Of a DNA stretch of 64,000 nt, positions 48,358-62,300 are shown piece after piece. Position 1 is the first letter of the stretch; each line of letters opens with the position of its first letter. The notes beneath the pieces are model-generated. The model ran no database searches and was not told the DNA's origin. It saw only the letters and a program-made list of their open reading frames with translations. A program made the position numbers and the translations under genes. The stretch covers positions 11,530,001 through 11,594,000 of the forward strand of contig JAILWY010000023.1 in the NCBI GenBank assembly GCA_022113835.1, given 5' to 3'. The stretch comes from Atopsyche davidsoni. Taxonomy: Eukaryota > Arthropoda > Insecta > Trichoptera > Hydrobiosidae.

Positions 48358-51003
48358 GTAACACCCGATGTACTTATTTATGCATGGAACTCAATCTGCG
48401 CGATAATCTTACCTATAATTCATTCGCGACCATCACATTTGACCTAACCCCCCCGCGTTTTGTAATCGTTGCCCACAACCGTAAATATAAAAGTCTACTA
48501 CTGAGATCAATTAACGCGATATTCAATACCTCGCGTCATTTAAAATTTTGCTTTAAAAATAAATCCAAACCCAAAGGAGAGCAAATCATTTCTCGGTTTA
48601 TTCGTGTTTTTAATTTTGAAAGCTATCCGGGATGAAAATCTCCGGAATTTAATGTGAGAAGTCTTCCACACTCTTCGAAAAACTTTTTTTTTATCCTACC
48701 GTATTTTAGCGTGAACTTGTACACGCTTCTGTGCAAAAGTTTGGAACTCGGACCGGAGCTTCTGCCGGATACATTATTTCTCAATTAATTCGCGTTCAGT
48801 TCTACCAAACATCGTGTGAGTGAAATTGCGTTGGAATTCTACGCCTTGTTGAGCAGTTTTTCAAACACAATTGATAGAATTAAACTTCATCAATTGTGCG
48901 ATCTGCCTCTGAAACAGTGATATTACGATTATTCTACGATGATATGCTTTTTCTGTTGATTCAAAATGTTATTAGTGACATTACCATATTTAATAGGTCT
49001 TATTATTCTATAAATATACTTTGAGGTATGTGTATATAAAGATAGCACATATTTGTTATTTCTAATATTATTTTGCTTTTAAAATAATGAATGAAAGTTA
49101 TAAAATATTCAAATTACGACATTCACTCGAGGAAATGATGTTTCTATACTTTATTCCCTGTGATTAATATCGTATATTTACAAGCGGTTTTAAGTTGAAT
49201 TTTCTCGGTTGCGTTAATATAAATTGGGTTCATCAGTCATAAATTTGACACGAAAATTAATTTGTAGGAAATAATAAACGATTTATCTTTGGCCATTATC
49301 GAGTACGTACCTAAGTATTCTTTATCATTAAACTTTCTCGTTCAACGGAGAAGAATACGAGATCTAGCAAACCATTCAAAATAATTTTGAAGTTTTCTCT
49401 AGTATAATAAATATTGAACTGTCTTATAATATAATATTGCTTTGATGGATTTATTTAAAGTTTACGGGTCTTCCGTGAAGGTTTCTATGTTTGACTTGTT
49501 TTTGAAGACAGGCTTTTTTTTTAAATTAAAAGTAAAGCCGCAAATATTTTATGTAACATGTATAAATTTCCCGTGCTCGAGCATCCTGTGTCCAGTGTCC
49601 GTGGATTGATGGCATCTGGAAAATTAGCGGAATAATATCGCATACGACAAAAATAGAATCAACAGCGAATGTCTTCATTTCGCCGTGAATAATTCATATG
49701 TAACCTACATTGGTTATTTTATACAAAAAAGCGACAATGTATTTTTTATTGATTTTAACGGCGAACAAGTGATAGTTTTTCAATCGAGTTTTTTTTGCTT
49801 ATTGAATAAATCAAATGTTAAATATAAATGTAATGGTAACAAGCACTCTTTTTTTTATACCATCAGTTTTTATTTTTAAAAAAAGGTAAATTCTACCAAC
49901 GTATTTTTTTATAGATTTTTTTTAGTGTTTTTTGTTTTATAAGCTTTTATTTATATACCAAAGTCGCCCCCGATAAGTTTTCATGGTCTTAAAATCATCA
50001 TAATAAATTTCTTTTGAAACTTGCCACTTGAGTTGTTGTTATCAGTCATTCCTGATTTACAGAGCATTGTAATAATTAATTCTGCCAAACGTAAGGCCTC
50101 GTTTCATAGCCTTCGACTATTGACAAGTATTATATGAACCAACTGATTTTTGAACTGCGTTAACATGTCAGATTATTTTATCAGAAAGATATTGGTTTAA
50201 TTTTTTTTGTCCACATAAATAAAAAATTTAAAAATTCCATAACTTTAAACGAAAAATAATACGACTATCCAATAACTTAATACAATTTAATACGTTCTCG
50301 CACAATTTATAGAGATATTATCTTATGTTTTATTTTAATTTATGTTTATGTCACATCAAATAAAATCTATAAAACATCCGATTGTTTCGTTTTTGAAGGA
50401 CGCCTTAGTCATGCATTTGAATACTCGCACGACTCCGTGTGTCCTTAAATGTACATACACTATTAAATTAACGTTTTAAGTTCGCAGACATCTGGTCAAT
50501 AAATTCGTTTTGCGTGGATATATATTTTTAATTCTCTGTTTTGGACAACAATACTGCGCCTTTTTTAAAATCCGATTCTTTATATGGTAAAATGATTTAC
50601 ATTCTTTAAAAATTTGGTTTCTATAGCTTTACAGATGATACTATGCTTGTTTATGTAAGTAATTTTATAACTATAAGAGTGGCGTGAAGTCCGTAGTAGC
50701 AGAAAAAACATTGAATGTCATATCATATAAATTATGAAAACATGATTTCACACTAAGTGTTTTTAAATTTCTTGCTCTTTATTTATATTATAATTTTGTA
50801 TCAGATATCACTGTTGACCTTGTTTACAGTCAAAAATCAAGTTTTATTTAAGTGCATGGGTGGGTCTGTTACTTCAATTTTTATGCCTTGGAAATCTATC
50901 TTCTCTGCGCCTTACAACAAAAGTCTTATATGTATATATATATATATAGAATTGTACATTATCATAAAATTAAACTTACGATTCCCGAAAACTTATATGT
51001 ATA

Positions 51004-51070
<67 letters not shown>

Positions 51071-54000
51071 CTGACCTAAAATTCTGTTTTTTTTAAATTT
51101 ATGAAGGATGTTGAATCCATTAAAAGTATAGGCATGTCTCATAATAAAATTTGGTGAGATTCATGTTTTTTCAAGGTCACCTTCGAAATATATTTTTTAA
51201 CTACTTCACTTCATGATGGTAACGCTTACAGCTATAATTGCTTGCCTTCTCAAAAAAACTTGACGCACTCTATTGATATCGATATAATAATTAATTGATT
51301 ATTGTTCACGAGGTTTTAATTCATTAGATCACTACAAAAATCAATAAAAAAGGTATAAAATAATTTATTTTTTATCCACAATCAAACAGTGGACCTATCG
51401 TTTCGGTTCCATCTGCACACACTTTTTCCATGTTCAGATCCGAGGAAGCGAAGTCGCGCCGGGTGGCAGGCCTGGTTCTCACTCGCGGCTGACGCAACTG
51501 CTTATCGTTCCTTTTGCAGACGAAGAAAAAACCCACCTTTTATGAGAGCAACTAGTACAGAAAGTTTGGCCGTACTTTTGCTTCCGTCAGTCGCCGATCG
51601 CTGAGTCTGTTTATGAGGAGTCCGACCTACGCAGCTGATTCAGCTTTGAGATTTATCTTTAAAAAAAGTATTTACATTGATAATTAAAGTACACTTTTTT
51701 GTCTTGTATTTAAGTCTTAGACTTTTAAAAATCCAAATTTTATACTAGACGTGCATAGCATGCAGCGGCATGACTGGTTAATAAAACGTTTAGTCGGTAT
51801 TGTAAATTATATTAGAACGCTACGTCCGACAGCAGAAGTAGACCATTTCGATCTGGCGAGTATTTCTACAAAGGATTCCTTATGAGACTCTATGTGATAC
51901 TCAAGAATTTAATGTGATTTTGCTGCATGCAATTATATACTAGTCGGAGAGAGCTGCAGTTGCTTCTAACCGCTCGCTCATGTGTCAATCTAATTAGTTT
52001 TCATTTAGAATATTTGAATTTAGTTTTGGTAAGGTAAAAGTATCAGCCTTTTCATCGTTTTTTATACGTTTAGTCGGATGTTGCGTATATCCTTTTTAAA
52101 TTTAAATTACAAAATCTGTATGTACACATCTTCTAAAAATTGTTCATATTATATTTATATGACTTCTGTATAAATATTATACGTAGACATTTCTATATCA
52201 AAAAAAATAATTATTTATGATAAATATTTCTTAAAACAAGTATACAAGTAAGTAGACTCATACCTAATGTAACGTAATTATGTTTAATATGGTTTAATAT
52301 ATATATTCTTGGAAGTTAGCACTCCGCGGAGCGAAAATCTCTCCCCGAGAGATCTCTGCTTGTTGTTGTACCGGTACTTGCTTATCTGTATGATCAATTG
52401 GATAACTCGATGCCGTTCACGACAATATACATTTCATAATATCCAGTTTCTCTTTAATTTTAATACGATTGATTATTTTATTTCCACTATCGTGTAACAT
52501 GTTTAAATAAAAAAAATAGTTTAAACTTACTACAAAAAAACTGGGCGTACATACTCGTTTATATTGAATTAACTTCTTTATTTAATCTATGTCTTATAAT
52601 ATTTATTACGAGTATGTTGAAATCGCAATTTTACATAATATATTATTATGCATTTTGTGAATATATTATACTAAGTATTTGTAAACATTCTCATTTATCA
52701 TGTCTTAAACCTGTTATTAGAATTGATTTTTTTACAATTCAACGTGTAAAATTTCTGGCGTATATTTTTTGCAGACTCATCCACCCCAGACGACAAATTA
52801 ATATAATTTCTTGAATTCATTTTCATCAAAACTCACGTGTTAACTCATTCGCCAACTCTATATTCGTCCTTCTACTTTATGTTTTCTATTATTATTCAAC
52901 CTCGTTAACTATTCCAGAGTTTTCCTTTAAGGTGGTTTTTATTTTGTTTTAACTTAACAAGAAAACTATTTTAAGAACACCGTTTTCGTATTTATGAATT
53001 TAAAACACTAGGGTGTCGGGCGTTAGACCAGTCTTTTGCGTTGGGAAATTCCACAATTTACCAAACGAACGCTACACGATTTAAAGTTTACAAGCTTTTT
53101 AACTACCTATAGACAGATGTAGCGTATAATTATTTATCTATAATTTGTAGTTTATATTATTCAATAAGTTTTTTTATATGTTTATGTAAAGCACGCAGAT
53201 ACTGTAATAAATATTACATTATTTCCTTTGAACTGATTTTGCAAATGTTAAAGTAAACTTAGCAATCTTGACGCTTTTGATTATCCAGAGAAAGTAAGAA
53301 GCATTGTTTTGGTGATGAGATTGAAGTCGTAGAAGAGCTCCTATAAGAGATGCCCCTCGATTAAAAAGACGGGTTCAACGCAAAGTCAAATACCAAATGC
53401 CTAATCATTTATATGCCCCATTAACCGTAGACTATTTTAAGTGCCGAGGATAAGCGGGAATTTTCTGTCGGCGAAACTTTATAAATTGTTATTTCTTAAT
53501 TTTGTTTGGATTTGTGTCTGTATATTTAGCGATATACAAGTTTTATCTATCACTGGATAATCTTATTTGGGAAATTGTTTATTTCATTTGAAAAAAGCCT
53601 CGACGTGTCGCGTATCACCTGATTTTTAAATCCACAAATTAAAAGTACGCTACTCATTTATAGTATTATCCTTTCTGGAGAGGATTCCCCGCGTATCGAA
53701 AATGGCCTGGATAACATACAAGTGAGCGATTTCTTCCACTCGGTTTGCATATTACACAAACGCAGAATTAGATTCGAAGTTAGCCAAGATAGAGAAGGCG
53801 AAATATTTAGTCGAGGGCTATGCATAACTGCCGGTGACGCTTTTGGAATGATTCACGACCGGCCGAGACCGGACAGATGCGTGGGTCAGCCCGCGAGCGG
53901 TCACGAGCCGCGCGGACGGAAGACGTCGCTGCCCCAGCCGGAGCCGAGCTGATGGACACGTCCAACGTCCGCCATGTGATTGCTGTGTGATCGTTTTCCA

Positions 54001-57000
54001 ATTAAACGCCGACTCGTGACAGCCTATTTTTAAATAATCTAATCTGTAGTAAAACTGAGTGTTTATTATTTTGCGTCAAGGATATCAACAATTTGATTGT
54101 AAATTGTCTTACGTAATGTTTTGACATTCATAATTATTTAAATAAATGTATTGTTGTTACAATTGTTAAAATAACATTATCATTATTACAAAGGTGCTTC
54201 ATAATTATTATAAAGTATTTAAATGTTTCACATATTTTCTACAGTAAAGTAATATTTTTGAAAAAAATATTTTTTAGATTTATAAATAATGATAAATATT
54301 TAGTCATGCATAAAAAATACACAGTTAATTAATAATTAACATATTATGTTCATAGTAGCATAGTAATCCCTCAATAATTTTGTGAATTCATTTTCAAATT
54401 TTGATTTCCGCGATAATAATTTGTTCCATCGTTTTTCTGAAAATAATACTTAGTTGTGCATTCGCAGGCCCTCGCGACCGCGCAAGCCAAAGCGAGCAAC
54501 ATGAATTCTCCTCGGCCGAAATAGATTATAACAGGTTTCTTTCTCTCAATTAATTCGTTATTTTTATTGCAGCCTAATTAGAAGGCATAAACATAGCGTT
54601 TTGGAATCGGGCGTATTGAAAAAAATAATAAGGAATGGGCCATCTGCTCCAGCGCTCAGTTCATCATATCATTCGGTTTAATTGGCAGTGTGTGAACTTT
54701 TTTTTATCATTAAAAAGAACACCCAAAACATCAACTAGGTATATTTTTTTTATTTTACGGAGTAAAAGGTTATCCAGTTATAAGTCATTACTGGATAATT
54801 ATTTACAAATACTTTAATTAAAAATACATTTTATATGAATTTATTAATGAGCCTCGATTGAAATCGCATACCGTCAGTCTACGGGTCTAGACACGGAACG
54901 TGTTAGAGGCAGTGAACAGTACAGCTGCTATAAGAATGTTAAGTACGCCTGTTAACCTACACCCAAATAATCGCGCTCATTACTTATAAGAAATCAAGAT
55001 GTATTCAAAAACCCAGCACGGACTCATAACTCCAAGGCAAACCATCTCGGTCCTTACGCAAGAGCTCTGCCATTGTGCGCGCGCTGCCCGCCGGCCACTT
55101 CTGCCACCTCTGACACTTGCGAGTCTTCATGCCTGTATCATACGCGAGTAAATAGCACAACTTGCATACGTTTCTTGTCGTCTAAATTCATCGTGAGGAA
55201 TTATGTCACTGCATATCCTAAAACGTATCGGAGCGATTAGAAAGTAGACGAAGAAATAAGGTAGATTTAATTATTACGCACCGACTAACGCGATCGATGC
55301 TCGCCATTAGCTCGATCGATCAGGCTTCTGTGTTTGATTCGTTTTCATGCACACGACTCGCGAACGTCTGTAGGTCGATCTGTATCGATGCAAACGATCC
55401 CGCAATGACTCGCTTCCGGCGACGCAATGCGATAAATCTGATTTCTCCCTATTCAGTTTTTGTATTATCGGACATCGATTCTTTTATCACTAGGTGCACA
55501 AAAGGTTTCTTTACGAGCCGGATAATAAACTAGCGCCATCGATAACAACGTCCGCAACTACTGCTATAGAAATTTTTGTTGAATAGTTTTGTCCGCCGTA
55601 GCGGCAGATCACGTCCCGAGGAACGCCGCGCTCCGGGAAATTCCCGAGCGGCTTGCTAAGACTTGAATGGCGATGTGCCCGAAATTTTCTGAGCGGGTAT
55701 TTTTTTATTAAATTATGCACACTCGAATGCGGCTGTCGGCGGCGGGCTTGGATTACGCCGGAGACGCGCTGCGTTCCCTCAGTGTTTTTTTTTTTTTTTT
55801 TTCATCTTGTGATTTTTATTTTGTGCCGTCACAGAATAACACAAATTATTTTAATTGTTCTACTTAATCTGAGATAAAAAAAACTGCTTACTAAATATTT
55901 TAATCATATTTTTATTTGAAATTATTTTTTCCAAAAATTGTGATTCTAAGGTTATCGTTGAATGTGTTATAGAAGGAAATGTATTGCCTGAGGGTATAAT
56001 GAATTATGATCGTTACTAGGATCTATGATGTAGGACCAATTTTCCGAAGAGCTGAAATATTCAGCCGCCTAACCGAAGCCGGCCGGCGCGTCCTGAAATA
56101 CATTCAATATTACATAGTAATACAGTCGCCAGCACCAGGAATAGTCCGCGGCGGCGCGACAAATGACTTACAACTCGCTTCTGCCGCGATCCGAGCTATT
56201 CGGAGATAAGCGTTACGAAATCAGCTTTTATCAGAATGTTTCAAATGCGAAGCCCCGCGGTCGGAGACTGTCTTGTATTCTTCCCTCCTCTGTTCTCGCA
56301 TTGTTTTAAAAATGTATGCAACTTAGAAACAAAACACTTTGTTTCACAGTTTCTTTAGACTATTTGACCGCTGCGGTGCATATGATGAAAAATATATATT
56401 AATTTGAAATTGTGCATTTGTCTCGTTTCTACTGTAGCAAAGATAAATATGTTTTTAACATTATTTAATTTACATAATATTGTTGTCACTGGGTGTAACA
56501 GTGTTTTTTGTTGACTTTGTTTTGCTTATTTTGTTACAAGAAAACATTTAAATCGAATATCTGAAATAATCATGATTACGTTGAAATTTAATATCATAAA
56601 TATACAGGGCTCAGTTTATTAAATAAATTCTGGAATTGAACAGTTCTCTTCAGATGTAGAAAGTAAAACAAATTCAACTCCCACTCACTTTATTTTTAAA
56701 CTCTCCTAACGTTGAAATTAAAAAAATAGAGTGAAAGATCAAGCGTACTCAAACTTCAAGATTGCGTTTTTGTAACATCTGTTTATGATGCTTCATCTTA
56801 AGATATGTTAAAATCTTTTGTTTAGAATAATAAAATAAACATCCAGGTATAGTGCTAAAAATGCTCTTATTATTTAGTTCATTAAATATTATCGTACTTT
56901 ACGTATGCCACGATTATTGGTAACATTTCATTTCAAAGGCTTAGTTATCGGTTCGACTTTGAACGTAACAATTTATAACACTTTTATTCGAGGATCGAGT

Positions 57001-59800
57001 GGGTGAAAATGTAAAAGCGAAAGGCAAATAAAGTCGGAGTCAAAGTTACTTGGGCTCGGAAGTCACTAAACTTTCATCAATTAATTCGCCCAGAGAAGCA
57101 GATAGTAAATACTTTGCGCCGAGGGGCCGAGATGATTTCGTGACGTACTTCTGAAAGTATTTACGCCGTGCTCTTAAGCGCCTCAGCCGTTCGGTACTTT
57201 TTGTATTAAAACTCAAAAAAGCGGTGAGAAATGTATATCCATCGTAATTGACTTTATTACTGGATTATTTTAAAAGTAGTTTCATGCTAATATTTGTGAC
57301 ATCAAACGATAATTTTACCTCAGTTATAAACATGTCACTTGGAATTATATCCACGTACGAAAAACACGAGAAACCTCTCACAAAAACACAACGCTGTTTT
57401 CGCTCGCTTTAAGAGCGGATCGACAAACTACCCGCACGCGAGAGAGAGCTTCCCGGGGACACCAGTTGTAGCTCCCTTTGTGGCATCTCCTTTAAAAAGA
57501 TCTACTTCGACATGAACGTTAACGGTGTTGATTTTTGTTTCGTGCTCTATGTGATACAATCATGCCTGCATTTATTTAAAATATAATAAATAAATTAAAC
57601 ACATTATCACAAAAATATGTACACGCTGTGACTGTATACTTTATAGGAATATGCTATTATTCTGTTTTGCCCAAGATTTCAGATCGGTTTGTTTTCCATA
57701 AAATGTGTGGGACACCAGGACGCTCAGCGTTTTGCCGTATTTGCCCTTCGTTGTACTTGAACATTTTTTTAAAACCCACTACTGTGGACCTTAGATTAGA
57801 TGTAACAAGTTTGTATTCCTAATAAGGTAATTCGTAAAAAGGAAACAAAAATTCGGTGCAAATGTTGGAATTAACAATAGCTAATAAGGGGAGAACGACT
57901 CACCGACACCGATCCGCTTAGTTGTTTACTTATTTTTGTTGGCATTTTCCATTTATATTTATTTTATTTAAAAAAAAATTGCGTCTGTCGAATTCACAGA
58001 CAACAGTTTCATAAAGTATTCTGACACACAACCACATCATCTATATCACCAAGTTTTCGTTTTATTACACGTATACCGGCTCTGCATACATAAACTCAAG
58101 CTATCTTTTATCTCCTTATTTTCGAAGCTCTCGCAAACATCGCCTTGACACAGATGTGCTGCTCAAAGCAGCAGCGGGCCCCGTCACCTGGCTGATGTGT
58201 TTTCCAACAAAGAGCATCTCGGCAAATAGCCCTGCCGGAACCGCAGACTGGAGTCAACAACAACTCCCCGGAGGGATGACTCACGCGGGGAGGGGCAGGG
58301 GCCATTCGGCGCCGCTCCGCCCAGACTCCCAGAGATGATATCTCCGTCTTATTTTCATAAGCAATCGTATTTTTTCTTAGCGCTTAGTGCTCTCCACCCC
58401 CCCGAGGAATCGAATGCCATTATTTTTATTTTGAATCGGTAAACTTTGGTAATATCGGTAAACTTCGGTATCGTAGGGGGCAAGCGGGTGCTTAGTTATT
58501 TATACTGTATAAAATGTTGTTTTTGTTTACATTCTACGAGTAAACCACCAAAGTAACATTAAAAAATAATAAAGGGATTGGCATATAATGTTGAAAATAG
58601 CGATTGTATGAATGTCTCCTGCGATTCTTGAATGTTTTCCTAAATATTTTTTTTTGTGTCAAAATTTTTATGTCATCCCCAAATTTATTCTGGTTTTATT
58701 TTTAATATACATTGCGGTCTTTAAAAATGTTAAATTGTGCTACTCCTTTTGATCGCCATTAAATTTTAATATTATCGATAGAATTTAAATATTTCTGTTA
58801 TTTTCATACGTAGCATTTTTTACGCATATCTAAAAATTTTATTTACTAGAAATTCAATCAGATCCGATGTAACGTCATTAGGGAAAGGCGATTAAACATT
58901 TGGAAATGTTTTTCGTTAATTAAAATCGTAACTCAGATTATTTGCCGAGCCGCACCCCGCAGTCCGCGCTTTCATCTGCGAACCTTAATAAAAAGGTCCA
59001 CGTGTATAATTTATATTCCGCGGCTCTGTACGGTTTATAAACGATGTTCTTTGGATATCTTGTATAGTGCCCGATTGCTGTAAACTCAATTATTATTCAA
59101 TATCGTTTCCGAAAACATTGAATTATTCGATATCATTTATGAATGCTGCCCTTGTACGCCTAACTATTGAATATACGTTTTCATAACGAAAGCTTTCGAT
59201 GTTTGTTAAAATGTGTTGCTTTGTTTGCATATTCTGTGTTTGTGCCTCGCAATTATTCGGTTCATCGAGTCGCACATATTTGATATGAAGTAATAGCTAC
59301 TGTATTTTCATCCACCTGTTATAAACAATCATAATGTAATTAAATTTAGATGACGTTATTATTTTTGAGTACTTTATTAAGCAAACATCACACGATACGC
59401 TCTACGGACGAAGTGCCTTTATAATAATAACAATGGCTTTATAACAGTAATAAATTAAATTAATTTGCTGTATACCTAACATGGGTGTAAAACTATAATA
59501 CTTTGTGTACCATGCATAATAATAAATACTTCTATTTATAATTCGGTACTCAATATAATGCTGCCATATTAATCGCGATTCGAGTAATAAAGTCGTTTAT
59601 TAAGATCGTCACGCAATCATACAATTCTTCCGAATTCTATTTCGGGAACCCTATGAACGTTATTTTATTGAAAGATATTTTTAGTTGGTGTATTTTATAT
59701 ATTGAGATGTATTTTCGTATACCTTTGAGTTTTGTGCAAGCGCGTGTTAAGCAACACGTAGGAATAGTTTTGACATAAAAAAAAATCACACTAGAGGATA
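48358..59800. other. Long non-coding region, probably intronic
   Basis: AT-rich throughout, with smaller CpG-rich patches at about 53850-53950, 54470-54520, 55080-55110 and 55610-55760. A (TA)n tract lies at 51012-51067. The 12-mer TCAATTAATTCG occurs at 48781, 54546 and 57077. I found no exon that I can support; open frames listed by length alone here are short and composition-driven. Confidence 0.5.
51012..51067. repeat. (TA)n microsatellite
   Basis: About 28 uninterrupted TA units preceded by a short GT run. Confidence 0.95.
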
Positions 59801-60119
59801 CTAATCCAAAATGAAATACATCATAAAAAATGGCATGATTAGACATATTAATGTTTCTGTTCGCTTTAAAAACAATATAACGTGTTTTGCTTTATTGTAT
59901 GCATCATTCGCATTCTGTTTTTTTTGTAATTCTTCCCTTGTAGAGCTGCGACCCATAGCGGCGCGCCCGAGGGAGGCTTGCGGTGGCGCGCCCCTCCGGT
60001 TGTCGTATCGTCCTCTCTGAGGCGACTCCTCGCCGGCTTGTGATTGCATCTGTGGGCCGAATACTAATTTGGGCGGTCCGTCAGAGAGCATAACAGCTGT
60101 ACGCACGTCAGAAAATACA
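59801..60119 (-). CDS. Candidate exon of an unrecognised minus-strand gene
   Basis: After an acceptor TTGCAG (60122-60120) the minus strand stays open for 106 codons. The first ~80 look like real protein: VFSDVRTAVMLSDGPPKLVF, GPQMQSQAGEESPQRGRYDN, then STREELQKKQNANDAYNKAK. The last ~25 residues are hydrophobic and AT-driven, so the real exon may end earlier, for example at a weak donor near 59880. GC and CpG content are raised over the coding-looking part. No homologue recognised and no partner exon found. Confidence 0.35.
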
Positions 60120-61528
60120 CTGCAATACAATCGACAACTGATTAAAGCAATTAGATTAGAAGCTTTATTCTTTTTTAAATATCAAAAATCTATCTACTGA
60201 ATCGTGTTATTAATTTTCTATATTATACTGACCGATAGGATGTAGGAATGTGCTTTTTTTTGTGGATATTTTTTCCGCAGTACATGTCGTAGTTTATGCT
60301 TTTCATTTTCCAGCAATTTTGTTAAAAGGTTAACTTTATCGGTACAATTTTAATTTTTCTTTTTAACTAAGAATTGAATAAGAAAATCGTTCTTTTGAAA
60401 GACTCGTTGTTCGGAACCATTATGGAGCGGTCTATTCAACGTTCTGAATAATCTAACATCACTCCCGTCGAGCTCCCGTATGAATGAACTGCTTTGCAAT
60501 CGGAGCACAAGCGCGAGTAAAAGTTTCACAATCACCAAATGTAGTGACACGATCTTTAGGCAATAGGATTGTAGGAACGCGTCGTACGTTTATAATTATT
60601 TTAATTATAAAAGTATTCTTACATTATTTTCTAGGGGGTTTTATTGAATGAATTATTCGTGTCGCACCTTTCACAATTTTGTTCCATCTGACATGACTCA
60701 TATTACATATGTTCCACCAATCCCTCAAAATGTTGTCCGGCTCCGATTTCCAGGCTTTAAATAACAAAACAATATTATCCATCAAAATGTGTATTGTACA
60801 CAGTTCGAGTAATAATTCATACGACAGGCATATATTTCCCTTAATTTAGACGTTATCGTTCCAGAGATATGCGTGTCACCGGTCTAATAATTTTATAATG
60901 GTTCTTTATGATTTCAAATTGGCGTGTCCATATTATTTGTGACATCAGTGTTTTCTGTATAATAATTTTTTTCACGCGATTTGATACGACAATTAACTAA
61001 TGAAGTCAACGTCTTTACTGGCGATATTGAAATATATTACCGCTTTGATAGTGTATTCACCCATGACGACACAAAATAGTGTGTTGTATTTTTTTATCGA
61101 CGGTATTATTGATATTTTAAAATTTGATTACAATATTTAAAAAATACCGCATTGCCTTTTAAAATAGTCCATATTTTTGTTACAATCGATTCAACTCTGG
61201 GTCGTTACATAATCATTGATCGAAATAACTCGAATATCAAAACAGCGCCAGAGATTTAGAGATACTCTCCCATGCAGAGGAGAGACGATTCAAAAATAAC
61301 ATACATAAACACAAGTGGTGAGAAAATACGACAAATAACTACGTACTTCCATAAATCACTTCAAAAATGCAGAGAAAACACAGACGGTTTTACCAACATA
61401 ACGCATTTTGAAATATGCGTATCGGGTTTTTTCTTAATTTACCAAAGAAATTTCTGACCCGTCTGGTTTTTACTTTCATGTTTACATTAAATACATTATT
61501 TATTAATTTGATGTTTGTTTTGTTTCAG
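60120..61528. other. Non-coding region
   Basis: AT-rich. A 67-codon minus-strand open frame near 60350-60550 has no clear splice or start support. Nothing else seen. Confidence 0.45.
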
Positions 61529-61579
61529 GTATGTACGATTTGCCTCGGTTAATGCTTGTAAAATGGCGTACCCGATCAG
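61529..61579 (+). CDS. Candidate 51-bp micro-exon
   Basis: A good acceptor (TTTGTTTTGTTTCAG) and a strong donor (CAG/GTGAGC) bracket 51 bp. One frame reads YVRFASVNACKMAYPI; another begins with ATG and reads MYDLPRLMLVKWRTRS; the third has a stop. The length is a multiple of three, as for a cassette exon. Neither peptide is recognised. Confidence 0.3.
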
Positions 61580-61757
61580 GTGAGCGAAACCGTAAAACGA
61601 ATTTCTCGGCATGTATAACAATGCTCCTTTAGCAAAATAAGCGAAATGTTTTAATAAAAGCCGCACAGTTCAAATTAGAGTACCTATTTATGTGCATTAC
61701 TTATAACCAAGGTTTTACTTAATCATTTCTTCAAATGAATATGGAATCTATATAATA

Positions 61758-62300
61758 CTAGCGGATACCCGGCGTGTGTTGCTACGCTGTTTTCATGAAA
61801 CAGCATGCTGTTGAGGAGTTTCAGCAGCTCTTGCTGTAGTAGCTCTGATTCGAACTTGTTCTAGACGTGCTTCATGTTTTTTTGGTTTTTCTACAGCTCT
61901 TGACTGTTGCTCTCTCAACTTTTTTGACTCCAAACGCACTTCATGTTGTCCGGCAGTTTAGGTTGCTCTTTCGGCTCTTTTTCGTTTCGCATCAGCTGTA
62001 TTTCTTTATATATACATATATATATATTTTTTTGCTAACCACAAATGATAAAACTCTCTGTTGTGAATGACAGATAGTGATTTTGTCGACTTTACAGATG
62101 TTGAAAATTTTTGTATGGAAAATATCGAAATTGACTTAATTAACAGACCGAATGTATTTAATGCATTGTTTTAATAGTTTCAAAGATTCTTCGCATCATT
62201 GTCTTTCAAATGAAACCGGTCTGGGGTACATCGGTTGGATGGTTTAAATGCCTATGACGGACACAGAAACATATTTTGTGTTTTATCTATATAAAATAAA
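61758..62300 (-). mobile_element. Helitron-like non-autonomous relic
   Basis: On the minus strand the element ends GGGTATCCG CTAG/T, with a GCGT...ACGC stem before it, as in Helitron 3' ends. Upstream on the same strand (about 61955-61805) one frame reads QHEVRLESKKLREQQSRAVE, then KHEARLEQVRIRATTARAAE, the charged repeated motif typical of Helitron protein N termini in insects. The far side (about 62170-62290) carries TTTCTGTGTCCGTCATAGG and CCAACCGATG, recalling the 5' part of such elements. The 5' boundary is approximate and the ORF is broken by stops. Confidence 0.65.

Noticed and set aside
50757..51079. ORFs of 75-105 codons ending in Tyr-Ile repeats
   Set aside because: Produced by the TA microsatellite.
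53722..54001. GC-rich ORFs near 53.9 kb as a gene
   Set aside because: No good donor or acceptor, Arg/Pro-rich ends, and no homology recognised; kept only as a CpG patch.
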